Shown: positions 10,194 through 22,100 of the stretch, piece by piece
How the letters are laid out: every line of letters begins with the position of its first letter
Position numbering within the stretch: the first letter of the stretch is position 1
Assembly (NCBI GenBank): GCA_964034945.1
Contig: OZ035963.1
Location: forward strand, 48,253,032 to 48,317,031
DNA: 64,000 nt
Direction of reading: 5' to 3'
Source: Chrysopilus asiliformis
Lineage: Eukaryota > Arthropoda > Insecta > Diptera > Rhagionidae
Position numbers and translations under genes: made by a program
The notes under the pieces: model-generated
Told to the model about the DNA's origin: nothing
The model's database searches: none
What the model saw: the letters and a program-made list of their open reading frames with translations, nothing else

Positions 10194-12048
10194 TGCAACA
10201 AAGGGTTAAGGACAACAGAATGTTTAGTAAGGATATTGTGACTTGCCTTTTCCTCAATATTTTCGGACAAAAATCTCATCTGAAAGTTTTTACATTATTT
10301 AGGCATCAAAATCCGAGGAGCAAAGTATATGCCGGGACTATGCTGTTTTTAGGTTCGACGAATTCGATTCTGGAGTCAAAAAGTCCGTAAGGATAGCCCA
10401 AAGGCAAAGATATATTCGAAGACTAGAAAGTACAAAATAAACAGAATAAGATTATAAAAATTATACAAAAAGTTTGTGTCAAAAAAAATTCACTGAAAAT
10501 GTAATTTGTTTAGAATATGATTTTATAACATTTCCATATATTTAAGAAACTGGTTAATTTTATCGTGTTAGTGTCTCAAACAATATTTTCACTTTTATCG
10601 TCCAAAATGTTTGATTGTAACACTTTTATTGAAACTACTAGTGTTATCTTACAATCAGTATCACCAACCTAGTAGCCAATTAACAGATTTTCCACAGATT
10701 AGCCAATGATCTCATTGTACAAACAAACACGATCAATAGATGAATTAAATGAACGATCATACGATCAGTTTAAAAGAGAATCACATCCTGACAACAAGTG
10801 CGATCATAATAATAATAATAATCAGACATTGGCTGAAGAATTCCAATTTTCAGCAATTTACACACAGTTTATTGCCCGCCTCCACCTAACCAATTATTTA
10901 TATCATTGTATTCCTGCATGGTAAAATATAAAATTCTTTAACCAAGTACAATATCATTCTTCTAGTTCGCAATAGATACAGACACGAAATTATTTTCTTG
11001 ACACTATCCATCAAAAAGTATCTCAAAGTATATTAAAATCTACTACTCTTTAGATATTTATTACGTTTGAAATATCTGTACAGACACATATAGGAATTCT
11101 AATTAATTCAGAATCACTTTTTATAATGATCGGTCTATTACTAGTGTTTCCTTATCATACTATTAACTATTTGTATTCGTTCTATTTGAAAGATGATGAG
11201 GATGATCAGTCAACATGCATATACCGACGCGATGATAGCGATGACATCACATATATGACATCCACACACGCTAAAACAATCTTTCAGATATTTTACTTCA
11301 TATCCAGAATCAAAATGAGTTGATCCGGTGCAGAAAATTCTTCTTGACTCCATCAAACCGAGCTAAAGATGCCACAATATCAACTCGATTATAGGCATCA
11401 GAAGCGTAAAATTCTAGCACTTTAACTGCCAATCCAATCGAGCATAGTCTAAAATTTGTTAATGTTGTTGATTATTGTTGATATGTGAATACATGATAAA
11501 GTATTTTTTTTTTCGTATAATTTCCTTCTCTATATATAATCTCTCTGTGGCTTCGCTATGTTTTGTGCTGGTTTGAAATGTCTATACATGCATTAAATGT
11601 AGATTACCACGAACAGATTATTCATTAAAAATAAAACGATCATGATGATAAAACACATACATCCGGTGGTGGTCGATATAGAGTCTGTCGTTTTTTATCA
11701 TTATTCTCAATTGAATTCGATTTAGTCGCAAAATAAAATGAGCACAAAACAAATTAAAATCAACTCACAAGAAATCCACAACTAGTTTATGATGAGAAAT
11801 ACGATGAAAATTAAGTGATAATGTGATCGGGGAGGATCCTTTTATCACATCCTCATTGGCACAATTTTACCTCTGTTTTTTGGATTGCGCTTTTAAAAAT
11901 ATGCGATAATTATCACAGATGATTTCATTCCTGCTGTGAAATTTGTTCTATCTTTTACCCAATTTTATTGGAAAATTATAATAATCGAGCGGAATTTAGT
12001 CAACCGCTAACGTCACGGTTGACATAAATTGATTCCTTTCATTTTTCC
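10194..12048. other. unique AT-rich DNA with many GATC words
   Basis: No gene recognised. Words such as CGATCATACGATCAG and TGATC recur from about 10700 onward. A 35-base segment, ACATTATTTAGGCATC and onward, near 10290 recurs at 15536. The lack of obvious transposons and the word clustering would be compatible with non-coding regulatory DNA, but that is inference. Confidence 0.4.
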
Positions 12049-12121
12049 GACCATCCTGAGCTGTGTTTCGGCATTAAACGGTCTTCCCCTAAGCTCTGGC
12101 TGAAACTATTCAAAAAAAATG
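12049..12121 (+). repeat. 70-bp dispersed repeat, A-rich end
   Basis: It starts GACCATCCTGAGCTGTG, contains GTCTTCCCCTAAGCTCTGGC and ends in an A-run. A near-identical copy lies at 52488-52558. The A-rich end suggests the 3' end of a retroposed element. Here it directly precedes a SINE fragment. Confidence 0.75.
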
Positions 12122-12131
12122 TAGGTTGGGA

Positions 12132-12355
12132 ATTGTATGCGTTACCGCTTGGTGTTAACGACATCATCGGTCTAGATTGCTATCACGACCTCTGCAGTTG
12201 ATGCGTTGCAACGTAAAAAAAACCTCACAAATGTTGTAATTCATCCATGGTTCGCAATTCATGTAAAAACTGTAGGTCCGAAGCAGGGAAGAAATTGTTA
12301 TGAAACCTCAATTGAGTAGGCGCAGGCTTTTCGCGGCGAGAATGATGATGAAGTG
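12132..12355 (+). repeat. SINE fragment lacking the tRNA head
   Basis: Matches the body and tail of the SINE at 59787-60131 from GGTGTTAACGACATCATCGG through GAAGCAGGGAAGAAATTGTT to a GATGATGA end. The A- and B-box region is missing, as in 5'-truncated retroposons. Confidence 0.85.
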
Positions 12356-14953
12356 TGTCCAAAATCCTTCTGTCTATCTGGCAACACGAAAAGTCAAAAT
12401 GAATTGATCTAGAGCAGGCCTCGGCACCATGTATGTAGTGATTTACTATTACTCGAAGAAATTTTATGTTTCTTCATATACTATAACACAAAATGAGAAA
12501 ACGCATCTTTTTTATTTTTTACGCTCTTTCGCTTTTGATGGAGACGTTTAGGAGCAGTGGACTACACAATTTATCATGATGCGATTACAAAAAAATAATA
12601 AGTTCCGTCGTGCAAAAAAACTTGTGGGGACGTATTTTCGGTTCTGTGCTCCGAAAAAACATGCGTTAAATTGCATTATGTTACCTGATAGGACAGTTAT
12701 TGTAATGGCGTTCTAGATTGAATTTTTTATTCGACATGTAACTGCAAAGTAGACATTGACGGTTATCATTATTTGTGGTTATTAAATATTTGTTTTCCCA
12801 ATCACACGACATAGTATTTGAATTTGAATATGAGCGCTTCATAATGGAAAAGGAAAACTAAAAAAATCAAATTTCTGAAAAAATTTCGTACGTCAGTGTT
12901 CTTTGGGAAGCAATTAAGGTTTTGGGGAGCAAATGTATACATCCGCACGCATCAACAACAGAAATTATACTAAATGACTGTCGTAGGCTCGCTCCATCGA
13001 TTGTTAGTCAATCGTTTGATTTCGGCTGCCGAAGTGGCCGTCGTCAACCAACACGTATCATTGCGTTGGAGAGTCGAGTAAAAATGTTCATACATCGATT
13101 GTATTCTCGTAAAATTTGAATAAAAATGTTATCATTGTGAGGAGCCAGGCGAGCCAAGAAGTGCCGAGCTCTGATCTAGATACTTAAAATCTGATATACA
13201 GCCGCTTTATGGAAAACAATGAACTCGAATTTGTGGATAACCAAAGCCGAACCCCACATATTCTTCGTAGGGTTTGGCTTTGTTCCCCTATACACGAATA
13301 TTTTCTTTGAAGCTCTTCGAACACACATTTATTGAAATCTTCGATTATTTCCATATCAAATCCAACATCACCGATCAGATGAAATTCAGAAACTGTCAAT
13401 TTTTCATTTGCCAAAATTAAATTCTTGTATATCCAAACATATCATAATTCGAAATATTACGTACGTATCAAAATTTGAGATGTCATTGATCATTCCGATC
13501 ATTGTCAGACATATTGAGCTGCTGATCATCAGCGCATAAAATTGATGACACATGTTTAATTAATTGGAAATTGTATGATAAAACCAGAAGCATGATCTAC
13601 CAACTAATGAATTCTCTATCTTTTCTCAAGCGATCATTATCACACGATCGTCCTCATCTTAAGCATGGCCACGATCAGAAAAGCAGCAGAAGTAATATTT
13701 GGTATTTTTTTTTTTAATTCAATATCCTTCACACACTTCAACATCCGCTTCAATTCAACGATTGCGAGATTCAATTTTCATCTTCTTTTTTCATATTTTT
13801 TTGATATATTGAAATTTCAAATATACTTCGATCTTTTTATAAACAAGCTCACGTGATCGTGATGATAGTTATGGCTATACGACATTCAAAGATCGTATTG
13901 TGAGAGAAAAAAGTGTTATTATTTTTTTTTTCTTCTAACTTTTTATAAAGCCATTCGAAATTTTTATACAGCCCAAAATCCAAATTGAAAATTGATTGTC
14001 GTTGTTGAGTTTTTTTTTTTTGTGCCATTCGGATGGGTTCTTCAATTTGAGTCTTTCCTTTCATCATCGTATTGAAGATTGAAGATACTTATTCAAATTG
14101 TATGGCGTATATATATCCAGTTCTCATTACTAATAAAATCCAACATGATCAACGGATAAGTTGTCATATGTGAGAGATTGTCTATGGGTTTTTGTTCATC
14201 GTAAAGAGATTCATGTCTCCTCCAACTATGTAGACGAGACGATCGATTCGATTCTTTGGCACGGATGGGATGTTCTCCGTACTGAACTTCATTCATTCAT
14301 AATTGTAATAATATGAGCCGTTTTTCACTAAGCGTGGTTTATATTGATATCCGAGGGTTGTTCGGAAATTAAGGGATATACGTTCAAAATACCATGAAAT
14401 GTCCCATTTTTTTAAGGGATTTAAAACCGTCATCACACTATCGCAGGTGTCTGCCCCTCCCCCTTCCTCCCTACATGCTTGTCATACTTTAGGCACAGCT
14501 CCTAGGCGAACCAAAACTCTTGCAGTAGTTTCCAGTTTTGCAAATCGTTGTCGTTCCAAGAAAAAATGCCTTTAGTTTTTTGGTGATTCCCTTGTTTTTA
14601 AGCCACTGACGTCCACTGGATTCGACCAATAATTATAAGCAATTTTGAGCCTTATTTTTGCCACATAGAAATCAAAGTTGTAATTATTAGATACAAAGGT
14701 TGGTTAAATTTTCCGAAAAAACCTCATCTCGGGGTTATTAGAGTCGCTGAGCAATTTTGAGATTTGTTGCCACCAAATAAGAGGCAAAGTTGTAATTATG
14801 GTTGGTTAAGCCCTTTTTACCTTACAAGTCTTTTTTTCTCGTTTTTGATTAAAAAAAAAAATACTGGAAAAAAAATTTGTTAGCTGTTACAGGATTCCAA
14901 AACTTTCTTAGAGAAAACATTAGGGAATTTACTACTGAAACCACTAACTCTAA
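12356..14953. other. unique AT-rich DNA, no gene recognised
   Basis: Only short frames. GATC-containing words remain common (13480-13680, 14140-14240). A relic with GTCATCACACTATCGCAGG near 14430 resembles 63330 and may belong to a degraded MITE. Confidence 0.4.
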
Positions 14954-15133
14954 AGGCCTGTGTCCACATGGAAGTAACTTCTGGAAGTTCTTCTGGAAGT
15001 CCATGTTTTGCTGTTTTTTCAGAGTCATAACTTCTTGAAGTTAACTTCCAGTTCGTGTTTACACACGAAAAACTTCCAGAAGTCCCTGCTAGAAGCTACT
15101 TCTGCAAGTAAACTTCCATGTGGACACAGGCCT
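14954..15133. mobile_element. 180-bp MITE with TAA duplication
   Basis: Ends AGGCCTGTGTCCACATGGAA and its exact inverse lie at 14954 and 15133, flanked by TAA at 14951-14953 and 15134-15136. The interior repeats ACTTC(T/C)GGAAG-type motifs in both orientations, so the whole element is hairpin-like. A 3-bp TAA duplication fits PIF/Harbinger; class not certain. Confidence 0.9.
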
Positions 15134-15428
15134 TAAGGGACAAGTCTGGATTGTCCGGTGAATGCTGAAACTTTTCCCGAATGAATATCAGAACTATTAT
15201 TAAAGGGAAATTTAGCGCCACAGTTACAACTGCGAGTAACTGTTGAACCACCACTATATCACAAATATATTCAACCTCCTCATACTTTTCGAACGACCCT
15301 CGAATGTGCGATGCTGAATACATTGTGTGATGTGGTCCTCCGAGACGAAAACATAGCCGGATCTGAAGGAAGGGTCTCCATAAATCAAAATTAAGCGCAT
15401 TCATTGCCATTGCTTCGGTTCTGCTCAT
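15096..15428 (-). CDS. open frame with a hydrophobic helix, running into a MITE
   Basis: An ATG-started frame of 110 codons; I do not recognise it. A hydrophobic stretch (LAVVTVALNFPLIIVLIF, roughly residues 65-82) followed by IREKF would suit a membrane helix. About the last dozen residues and the stop come from the MITE at 14954-15133. It may be chance: there are no homologues I know, and no splice signals were verified. Confidence 0.15.
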   Translation of the reverse strand: MSRTEAMAMNALNFDLWRPFLQIRLCFRLGGPHHTMYSASHIRGSFEKYEEVEYICDIVVVQQLLAVVTVALNFPLIIVLIFIREKFQHSPDNPDLSLKACVHMEVYLQK

Positions 15429-17069
15429 GTTCCTGTGGGATAAGAAGTGATCGGCGAAGTGGCGAGCGGTGATCTTTTCCTTCTTTACTACTTCAATTGA
15501 TTATTAAAATGTTGTTGGATTTCGGTTTCCGTTTTACATTATTTAGGCATCAAAATCCGAGGAACAAAATGCTGTTCTGCTGATGATGATACTCACGCGA
15601 TGCTCTCCAAAACTGTAGTCCCTATCAACTGCGATCGTCAAATCTCACCGAAGAACCCTTTTCTTCCACTGAAATCATTCACTTTTTTGAGGAATTGTCG
15701 CCATCGCATCTCTAAGTACGATCATTTCCATAAGGATGATCCCCGAGGCTCATAATCATGTTCATTTTTTGTCCGATATTCCGTTGTAACTTAGAAGCCT
15801 GGGTGGTGTCATTTTGCCGTAATTAAAATTTATTTAACCACATGGTAAAGCATTAAATATTGCTCGTTTTTTTTATCTGTTCTCTGGATGTTAGTAAAAA
15901 AACACTTTTTCATGGAATCTGAACTTTGTCAGACCAGTTCATCCGACATTAATACCATATGAAGGCAAATTGAATCACTTTTGCACATAAAATGAAAAAA
16001 ATTGAAATTCCTATAAAAACTGGGCAAAAATTTCCAAGAATTCAATCGATTGTTGATTAATTGACTTTGATCTTAATTACTTAATTGATCTTTGTGTCAA
16101 TATGCGGGTGTGGTGTTCATTATTCAGCTGATCACTCCATAAAAATGATGATTTTATTTTTCATGCTAGGAGGCGCCCAAAGTGGAATTAAAGTAGCCAT
16201 TGCCACTCACTTTCAATCATTTTTATTATACGATCGTACACGATCAATATGATTAAAAGAAAATGAACAAAAAAAAAACATACACCCAAAAAGAAAATAC
16301 TCTTACTTGTTTTATTACAACATAAGCACTAAACTCTATTGTATTTTTTCGTTACTTTGAGATCTTCGTGTCGATTCTAATTTATTGACTTTTTCAATTT
16401 TTTCTGGTTATTTCGTGCCTTTATTAAGTGATTGATCACAAAAACATTTTTGATCGATATCACTTCAAAATGTCCATCAATTGGTTATTTTTGTGGTCAC
16501 TGATCACTACAAATCGAATGGAATCTCTGAATTTTGGTAGCAATAGTTTGGCAAGGCATTGAACTGGATACAAATGATTGAATTTTTGGTACTTTTAAAA
16601 CGCCAATATATTGTCAATTGAGGGATAGATTATCTTGATTCTCCAATCAATTACAGTGGTCAGAATAGAATGAACCACAACAGGAAGTATATTGCCCTGA
16701 GCTCTTCAATTTCATAGAATTAAAAAAAAATTGGTTGATTATTATTCACTATTACCTCTTAATTGTACAACAGGAAATCATTACTTACAGGAAATTTTAT
16801 ATGAACATTCTTTCAGTTTCTATAGTATAATTTTAATGTTGAAGTATTTTTTATGTGTAATAAACCGCCAAAACTTTCTCGGGGGTTTCAAAATGTTTCT
16901 GAAATTTTTTCCAACCCCGTTCACTTCTGATATCGTTTTATTCAACCCTGCACTTCTCCCAGCAAGAGTCGGTCAATTGTCACCTACTTTTTTCCTTCAG
17001 CCTGAAGTTTTCCTCCACCAGGGACCTCCTGCAAAAACTAGGCTAAAATTTCATCATAGGTTCAACGGC
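15429..17069. other. unique AT-rich DNA with TTGAT/TAATTA words
   Basis: No gene or element recognised. AT-rich words such as GATTGTTGATTAATTGAC and TTAATTACTTAATTGATC (16040-16095) and TGATC words are dense. They resemble homeodomain-type sites, but such words are also expected by chance at this base composition. Confidence 0.35.
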
Positions 17070-17118
17070 TAAGGGGCTGTCTAGAAAAACGGAATTTAAT
17101 GGTAGAGGGGGTTCGGGG

Positions 17119-17582
17119 TAGGGATGTCAAATTTTTGAAAAACACCGGTTTTTGGTTAAACCGGTTTTTAAGACTTCGGTTTAAACCGGGCCGGTTTAAC
17201 CGGGTCCAAAAACCCGGTTATTAAAACACCGAAAAACCGTTTTGTTCAAATTGGGTAGGTTAGGTCTTAGACGCAACAAATACACTATAATACAAACAAA
17301 AGACGTGAAGTGCCATATAATTCATTAAGAGGCCATAAATGGCACAATATAATATTGTATTTGGGTTAGAGTGCCTAAAAAGAAGTGTTTCTAACAAATC
17401 AGTTGCACGAAAATTGATTTAAAATTATTTTTCCGTACAAAAAAAATGATCGGTTTTTTGAACGGTTTTTGGCTTTAAAAAAACACCGGGTATAACCGTG
17501 CAAAAAAAACACCGAAAAAACCGCTTAACCAAAGCAAAAAGACCGGGTAACCGGTTTAACCGGTTCTTTTTTGACATCCCTA
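17119..17582. mobile_element. hAT MITE rich in ACCGGTTTAACCGG motifs
   Basis: TIR TAGGGATGTCAAA at both ends, with flanking 8-mers GTTCGGGG (17111-17118) and GTTTGGGG (17583-17590), one mismatch. Subterminal zones are filled with direct and inverted ACCGGTTT / TTAACCGG words, the sort of repeated site hAT transposases bind. No transposase frame. Confidence 0.85.
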
Positions 17583-17625
17583 GTTTGGGGTCGTATGACA
17601 GCAATACTAAAACTTATGTAAAAAA

Positions 17626-17968
17626 TCCAGCGTAGACCAAGTGGTAAAGTACTTGGCCCGTATTGCGGAGGTCGGTGGTTCAATTCCCGACTGCCGCACG
17701 CTGTGTTTCAAGTCCACTCTACTTGCTTTACGAAATGAGTAGTGATAGTTGCCGATTGGTGTTAACGACATCATCGCTCTAAATTGCTATCACGGCCTCT
17801 GCAGTTGATGGGTCGCAACATAAAAACCTTACAAATGTTGTAATTCATACATGGTTCGCAATTCATGTAAAACTGTAGGTACGAAGCAGAGAAGAAATTG
17901 TTATGAAACCTCAAATTGAGGATGCCTAGGCTCTTCGAGAGCTGTAAGGCCGAAGATGGTGAATGAAA
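17626..17968 (+). repeat. tRNA-derived SINE, full-length copy
   Basis: The head TCCAGCGTAGACCAAGTGG contains an A-box-like word and is followed by GGTTCAATTCC as B box. The body has GTTAACGACATCATCGCTC and GAAGCAGAGAAGAAATTG. The tail is GAAGATGGTGAATG. Other copies: 59787-60131 (full), 12132-12355 and 23231-23330 (partial). Transcription by RNA polymerase III and spread by a LINE enzyme are established for such elements; the partner LINE is not identified. Confidence 0.9.
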
Positions 17969-17998
17969 AAATCGAGGAAGAGCGTGAGGAGAAGAGGG

Positions 17999-18131
17999 GT
18001 TTGAAACGGCGACAGGGGCTTGAAACGGCGACAGAGGTTTGAAACGGCGACAGGGGTTTGAAACGGTGCCAGAGGTTTGAAACGGCGACAGGGGTTTGAA
18101 ACGTCGACAGGGGTTTGAAACGCCGAAAGGG
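17999..18131. repeat. 19-bp minisatellite, 7 units
   Basis: Seven consecutive 19-mers close to GTTTGAAACGGCGACAGGG with a few substitutions (GAG for GGG, GTGCC, GTCG, GCCGAA). It starts just after the SINE tail and ends against the right terminus of the outer element. Confidence 0.95.
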
Positions 18132-18152
18132 TTTTCGAGAGACAGCCCCTTA

Positions 18153-18919
18153 CTTGATTTGTAAAAACTGCATCAAAATCCTATCAATATAAGAAACGAC
18201 CCTACGTTCAGAGAAAAAATTGTCCACATTTATAAAAGCATTGTTAAATCAACAAATTTTTTGTTAAAATCACAAAAAAATTGTCAATTTTAATAAATAT
18301 AAAAAATGGAGGGAAATCTTTGCTCAACAAAAAAATTGTTTTTTTAATAAAAACAAACTTGCAAATGAGATTTTATTAAATCAATAAAACAATTGTGAAA
18401 TTAATAATACCTTATCGAAATATACATTGTGATATTTACAAAATTTTTGTTTTTCAAACAATTCCTTTGTCAATTTAACAAAAAAATTTTGTTGAGATTC
18501 AACAAAACAAATTTTGTCAATAGGAACGAAGTTTTTGCTATTTTTTTTTTGAATGTGGTGATACTGTCAATATAACGGTAAATTCTGGTTGAAGTCGGTT
18601 TAGAGATCTTTGAGAAAATCAATCTTAAAAAGGATTATAGATAGTGTAGAGAGATTTTGTGTTATTTTCATTTATTCTGCAATTATTGGGTGTAATTCTT
18701 CCTAAGTTTCCACCATCCATTCGAGGAGCAAATACTTCCAATGAAGCTATTTCGGTACTAAAAACTTGAGTTCTTCTTAAAAGTAGAATTTGCTTTGAAT
18801 CTGCGATTCAAATTCTCCAAATATTTTCGTTATTCAGAAGCATTTAGCAGATCTTCACTATCAAGTGCAACTTCGCCAGTCCGCTTGCTGGCGTGGTGGT
18901 ATAGTGGCTGACTTTTTAA
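18153..18919. other. A/T-rich DNA with TTGTT words
   Basis: Between 18205 and 18545 there are many AACAAA / TTTGTT words and alternating A- and T-runs, possibly an old element whose ends I cannot define. No gene. Confidence 0.4.
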
Positions 18920-19137
18920 CACGTTCGTGACATTTGCTTTTTCAACTTTTTTTACATTTGGACATCGTGTACCACGGGTGGTACACTAGCGATTTGTTTT
19001 CTGGTGGTTGTGCGCTATCGGTGGTACACGGTGCGTGTTTTTATATTGTTTCCACAAAAAAACTACCGCACTATTTACTCGCGCGGTTTTAAAAAACTGT
19101 ACATGTACCACCAGTGGTACACGATGTCACGAACGTG
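18920..19137. mobile_element. 218-bp TTAA-flanked MITE (piggyBac-like)
   Basis: Inverted ends CACGTTCGTGACAT are flanked by TTAA at 18916-18919 and 19138-19141. TTAA duplication is the mark of piggyBac-type insertion. The interior repeats GTGTACCACGGGTGGTACAC-like palindromic words near 18968, 19018 and 19108. Non-coding. The superfamily rests on the TTAA duplication. Confidence 0.88.
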
Positions 19138-19141
19138 TTAA

Positions 19142-22100
19142 AGTATTTTTTTTTACATTCGGTTTTTTTAAATATTTTTTTAAAGTTTGTTTTTATTTAC
19201 ATACTTTTTGTGTTAAGCCGGGTTCAGTTCAGCGCCGGAATGTTTTTTTTATTTGTTTTTTTTTTACTATTTTTAGCAAAAAATGTATATTTTTTAAAGG
19301 CCCCTAGTTAGTTTTTATATTTACCCCAAAATGTCAATATCCATTAAAAGTTGTTACTCATAATTTCAACTGTAGGATGTCAAAATTATTTAAAATCTAT
19401 TCATGTTGAAAGAAATTGAATCAATTTATATGAAGATAAGAGGGAATTTTGAATTGATGCAATTATAAAAATATCCTGGACAAATGAAATATGTCAGAAA
19501 TTAAGTAATAGAGGAACAGATTGACATGACTAAATTACGTTTCTGAAATTACAATACTATTATGCGAAATATACTTTTATATATTCCCAGAAAGCGATCA
19601 ATTATTTTTAAAAATGGTATCCCAGAGCCAGAATAAAAATAAACTTTTCTGCTTTACCCTCAATATATAATACAATTCTAATATTGTATATAAATACAAA
19701 TGATGTTATGTTATATCGTAGTTAGTGGTGTTTTTTTTTCGTCGTTTTATATTTTTCCGCTGGCTCTCCTTTTATATCCCTGGAAAATTGTGAAAAAATC
19801 CTCTCGATATATAAGAAATCTGAAATACGAATGAAGGATATGAAATAAAGGAAGAAAAAAGAAGAAGTAGGAGAGAGATATACTATCGTTCCATCTCTAA
19901 AGCTCCATCTGACACATCCGAGCCAGATGCTGAAATACGAAATACCAGAAGCCTTTTTACATACCGACATTCTCCACTATAGACGCCCATCAAGCGAAAT
20001 AATATAAAAAAAAGAGGCAACTTTGATACCAGAACTCGAACTCGAACCCGAACACTCTTCCCAATTCCCACATTCACAGCAGCAAAGGGAAAAAAAATCT
20101 TCGACACAAAAAAGGACTCTTGCTCCATCGTTTTTCCTTTCTTTCCGTATATTTTCTTTTTTTTTTTCTTATTTAATTTTTTTCGATTTCGATTCTGTGG
20201 AGCACACATATCTGGAGAAAAAGTGGAGCGAACTGAAGCAATACAAAAATTAAGAAAAGAAAAATCGAAAGGTATAAGCGAATGGGAAAAAGGAATCGTT
20301 TTTGCCTCAATTCAACGAGAAAATCTAACGAAAAAGGACACAATCATCAGTCGTCGTTCCGATACAGACAGAGAAAAAGGATAAAATTAATAACAGAACA
20401 CCAGCAAATAGAAGCAGCAAAAGAAAAAAAAATACACAAAACAGAATAAATAAAACGACCAAAGGAAGAAAAACTCTTGGAAAAAATCGAATCGAACCGA
20501 GAACGATGACGTTAGCTAGGGATATAAAGAGGGACGTTGACGATAAGAGGGAATTCGGAGTCGAAGCAAAAGGCCACAATAATAAAAATAATAAAGGAAT
20601 AAATCGAAGGATAAATGGAGGGCCGATACAATTTTCCTCGTTTTTCGGTTCTTACATACAACTAAAAGAGACTCATATTAATTCAGTTTCTTCCTTTATT
20701 TTGCCCATATGTGCGGTACAGGATGTGTCTTCTAAATATATATATTTTTTTTTTTCGTTTACATGAATATAAATTTATCTTATGCTATCCACCCACATAT
20801 CAACATCACAGGTTCTATCAACAAATGTTTCTATATTTCGATATCATCCATCTATCTAAATCATTCATCCAATCCATGCACACGAACATCCCCCACACAC
20901 GCAAAAGGAATGAAACCGAAATGAACAGATCGGAACCTACTTCAGAATCGACTCACACTTATTTATAATTTACCTTCTTTTTCTATGGAACAATAACCTG
21001 TGGGGCTGTGGGGTAGGTACCGATTACTACCCATTACCTCCTACTTCCTGCAAAACTCATGAAATCGTCTGTTTGAAATCCTTGCTTGTTATCGGTTCCT
21101 TCTTCCTGCATTATTCCCGCACACAAACACACACACAAAGTCATGTAGAGCTGTCGGAAATTTTCCTCTGTGTAAAAATAAATCTATACACTCATGCACA
21201 ATATCAATTCGCATTAAGTTGAAGAAAATATACGGAAAAAATCCGAAGGGAAATAAAAAGCTTACTGGGCGCTTGAAAACAGTCCGCAAATATCTGAAAT
21301 ACCATGGAATCGGTTGATGTGAACCTGTATAGGGATTCTCTTTTCCCCCCACCCCCCCCCCCCCCCCCTGATCCCTTATTTTCGATAGTGATATCGTAAA
21401 ATTCCCAACCGATAAGACGATTCACTATATAGAAACAATCATGCAACCCCCCTTTCCCCTTGGGCCGTCTCGTAACAAGTTTTGGAAAACCGTACATGAA
21501 AATCACAACTTGAGGGTGGAGCCAATATCGTCCATGTCTCTTATCAGAACGAGCTTTTCTCATGCATCTCCTATAGAAGCTTCCAATTCTCAATAGAGAA
21601 ACGCGACACACTATAGAATAGTATTACCTTACCGATAGCCCCGTATTCTTTGACATATTTCAATATATTTTGAATGATTTTTTCGCCGATTTTATCAATT
21701 TGATAGTAGAAAGAGTTTTGTTGTTATAGTCGTGCTTTTTTTAAATCGAATTCCAAAAAGTTCTTTACTTTTACTAAATCTTTTTCCGTAAAACTTCTGC
21801 TAAAACTCTGCAAACCGCATAACTTCATTTTCGGAAAGTCTGCAAAATTTGTACCTACCCATTTTTTAAAATGCCTCCATTTAACATTTCCCGAAACATA
21901 TTTTCAGTATAAATCCAAACCGAAACTAGAATCCTCAAGTCGAAAATACTTTATATCCCTCAATCGGATAAATATAGCAGAATCGGGGTTAAGAATCCTC
22001 AAACGAGGCATCATCAGCAGTGATACAAAATTATTGTCAATAATGGAGAAGTGGGAAAATGGCGAAAGAAATGCAACTGAAAAGTTCAAAGATTTCAAAG

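Larger units (their letters stand above)
17070..18152. mobile_element. composite block bounded by TAAGGGGCTGTCT ends
   Basis: TAAGGGGCTGTCT-GAAAA at 17070 is mirrored by TTTTCGAGAGACAGCCCCTTA ending at 18152. The ends resemble the GGGGCTGTCCATAAAA family. Between them lie a hAT MITE, a full SINE and a 19-bp minisatellite, so the outer element appears to have been filled by later insertions and expansion. Outer boundaries rest on one end pair of about 13 bp plus weaker extension. Confidence 0.6.

Noticed and set aside
17628..17700. A functional tRNA gene at the SINE head
   Set aside because: The T-arm stem does not pair properly and the acceptor arm is incomplete. The same head occurs in several dispersed copies, so it is SINE sequence.
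18205..18545. Possible AT-rich MITE full of AACAAA/TTTGTT
   Set aside because: I could not define matching ends or a duplication.
19722..20766. Cluster of short frames over purine-rich DNA
   Set aside because: Low complexity (AAAGAAAA-type) on one strand gives Lys/Glu frames and on the other Phe/Ser frames. No consistent codon pattern.
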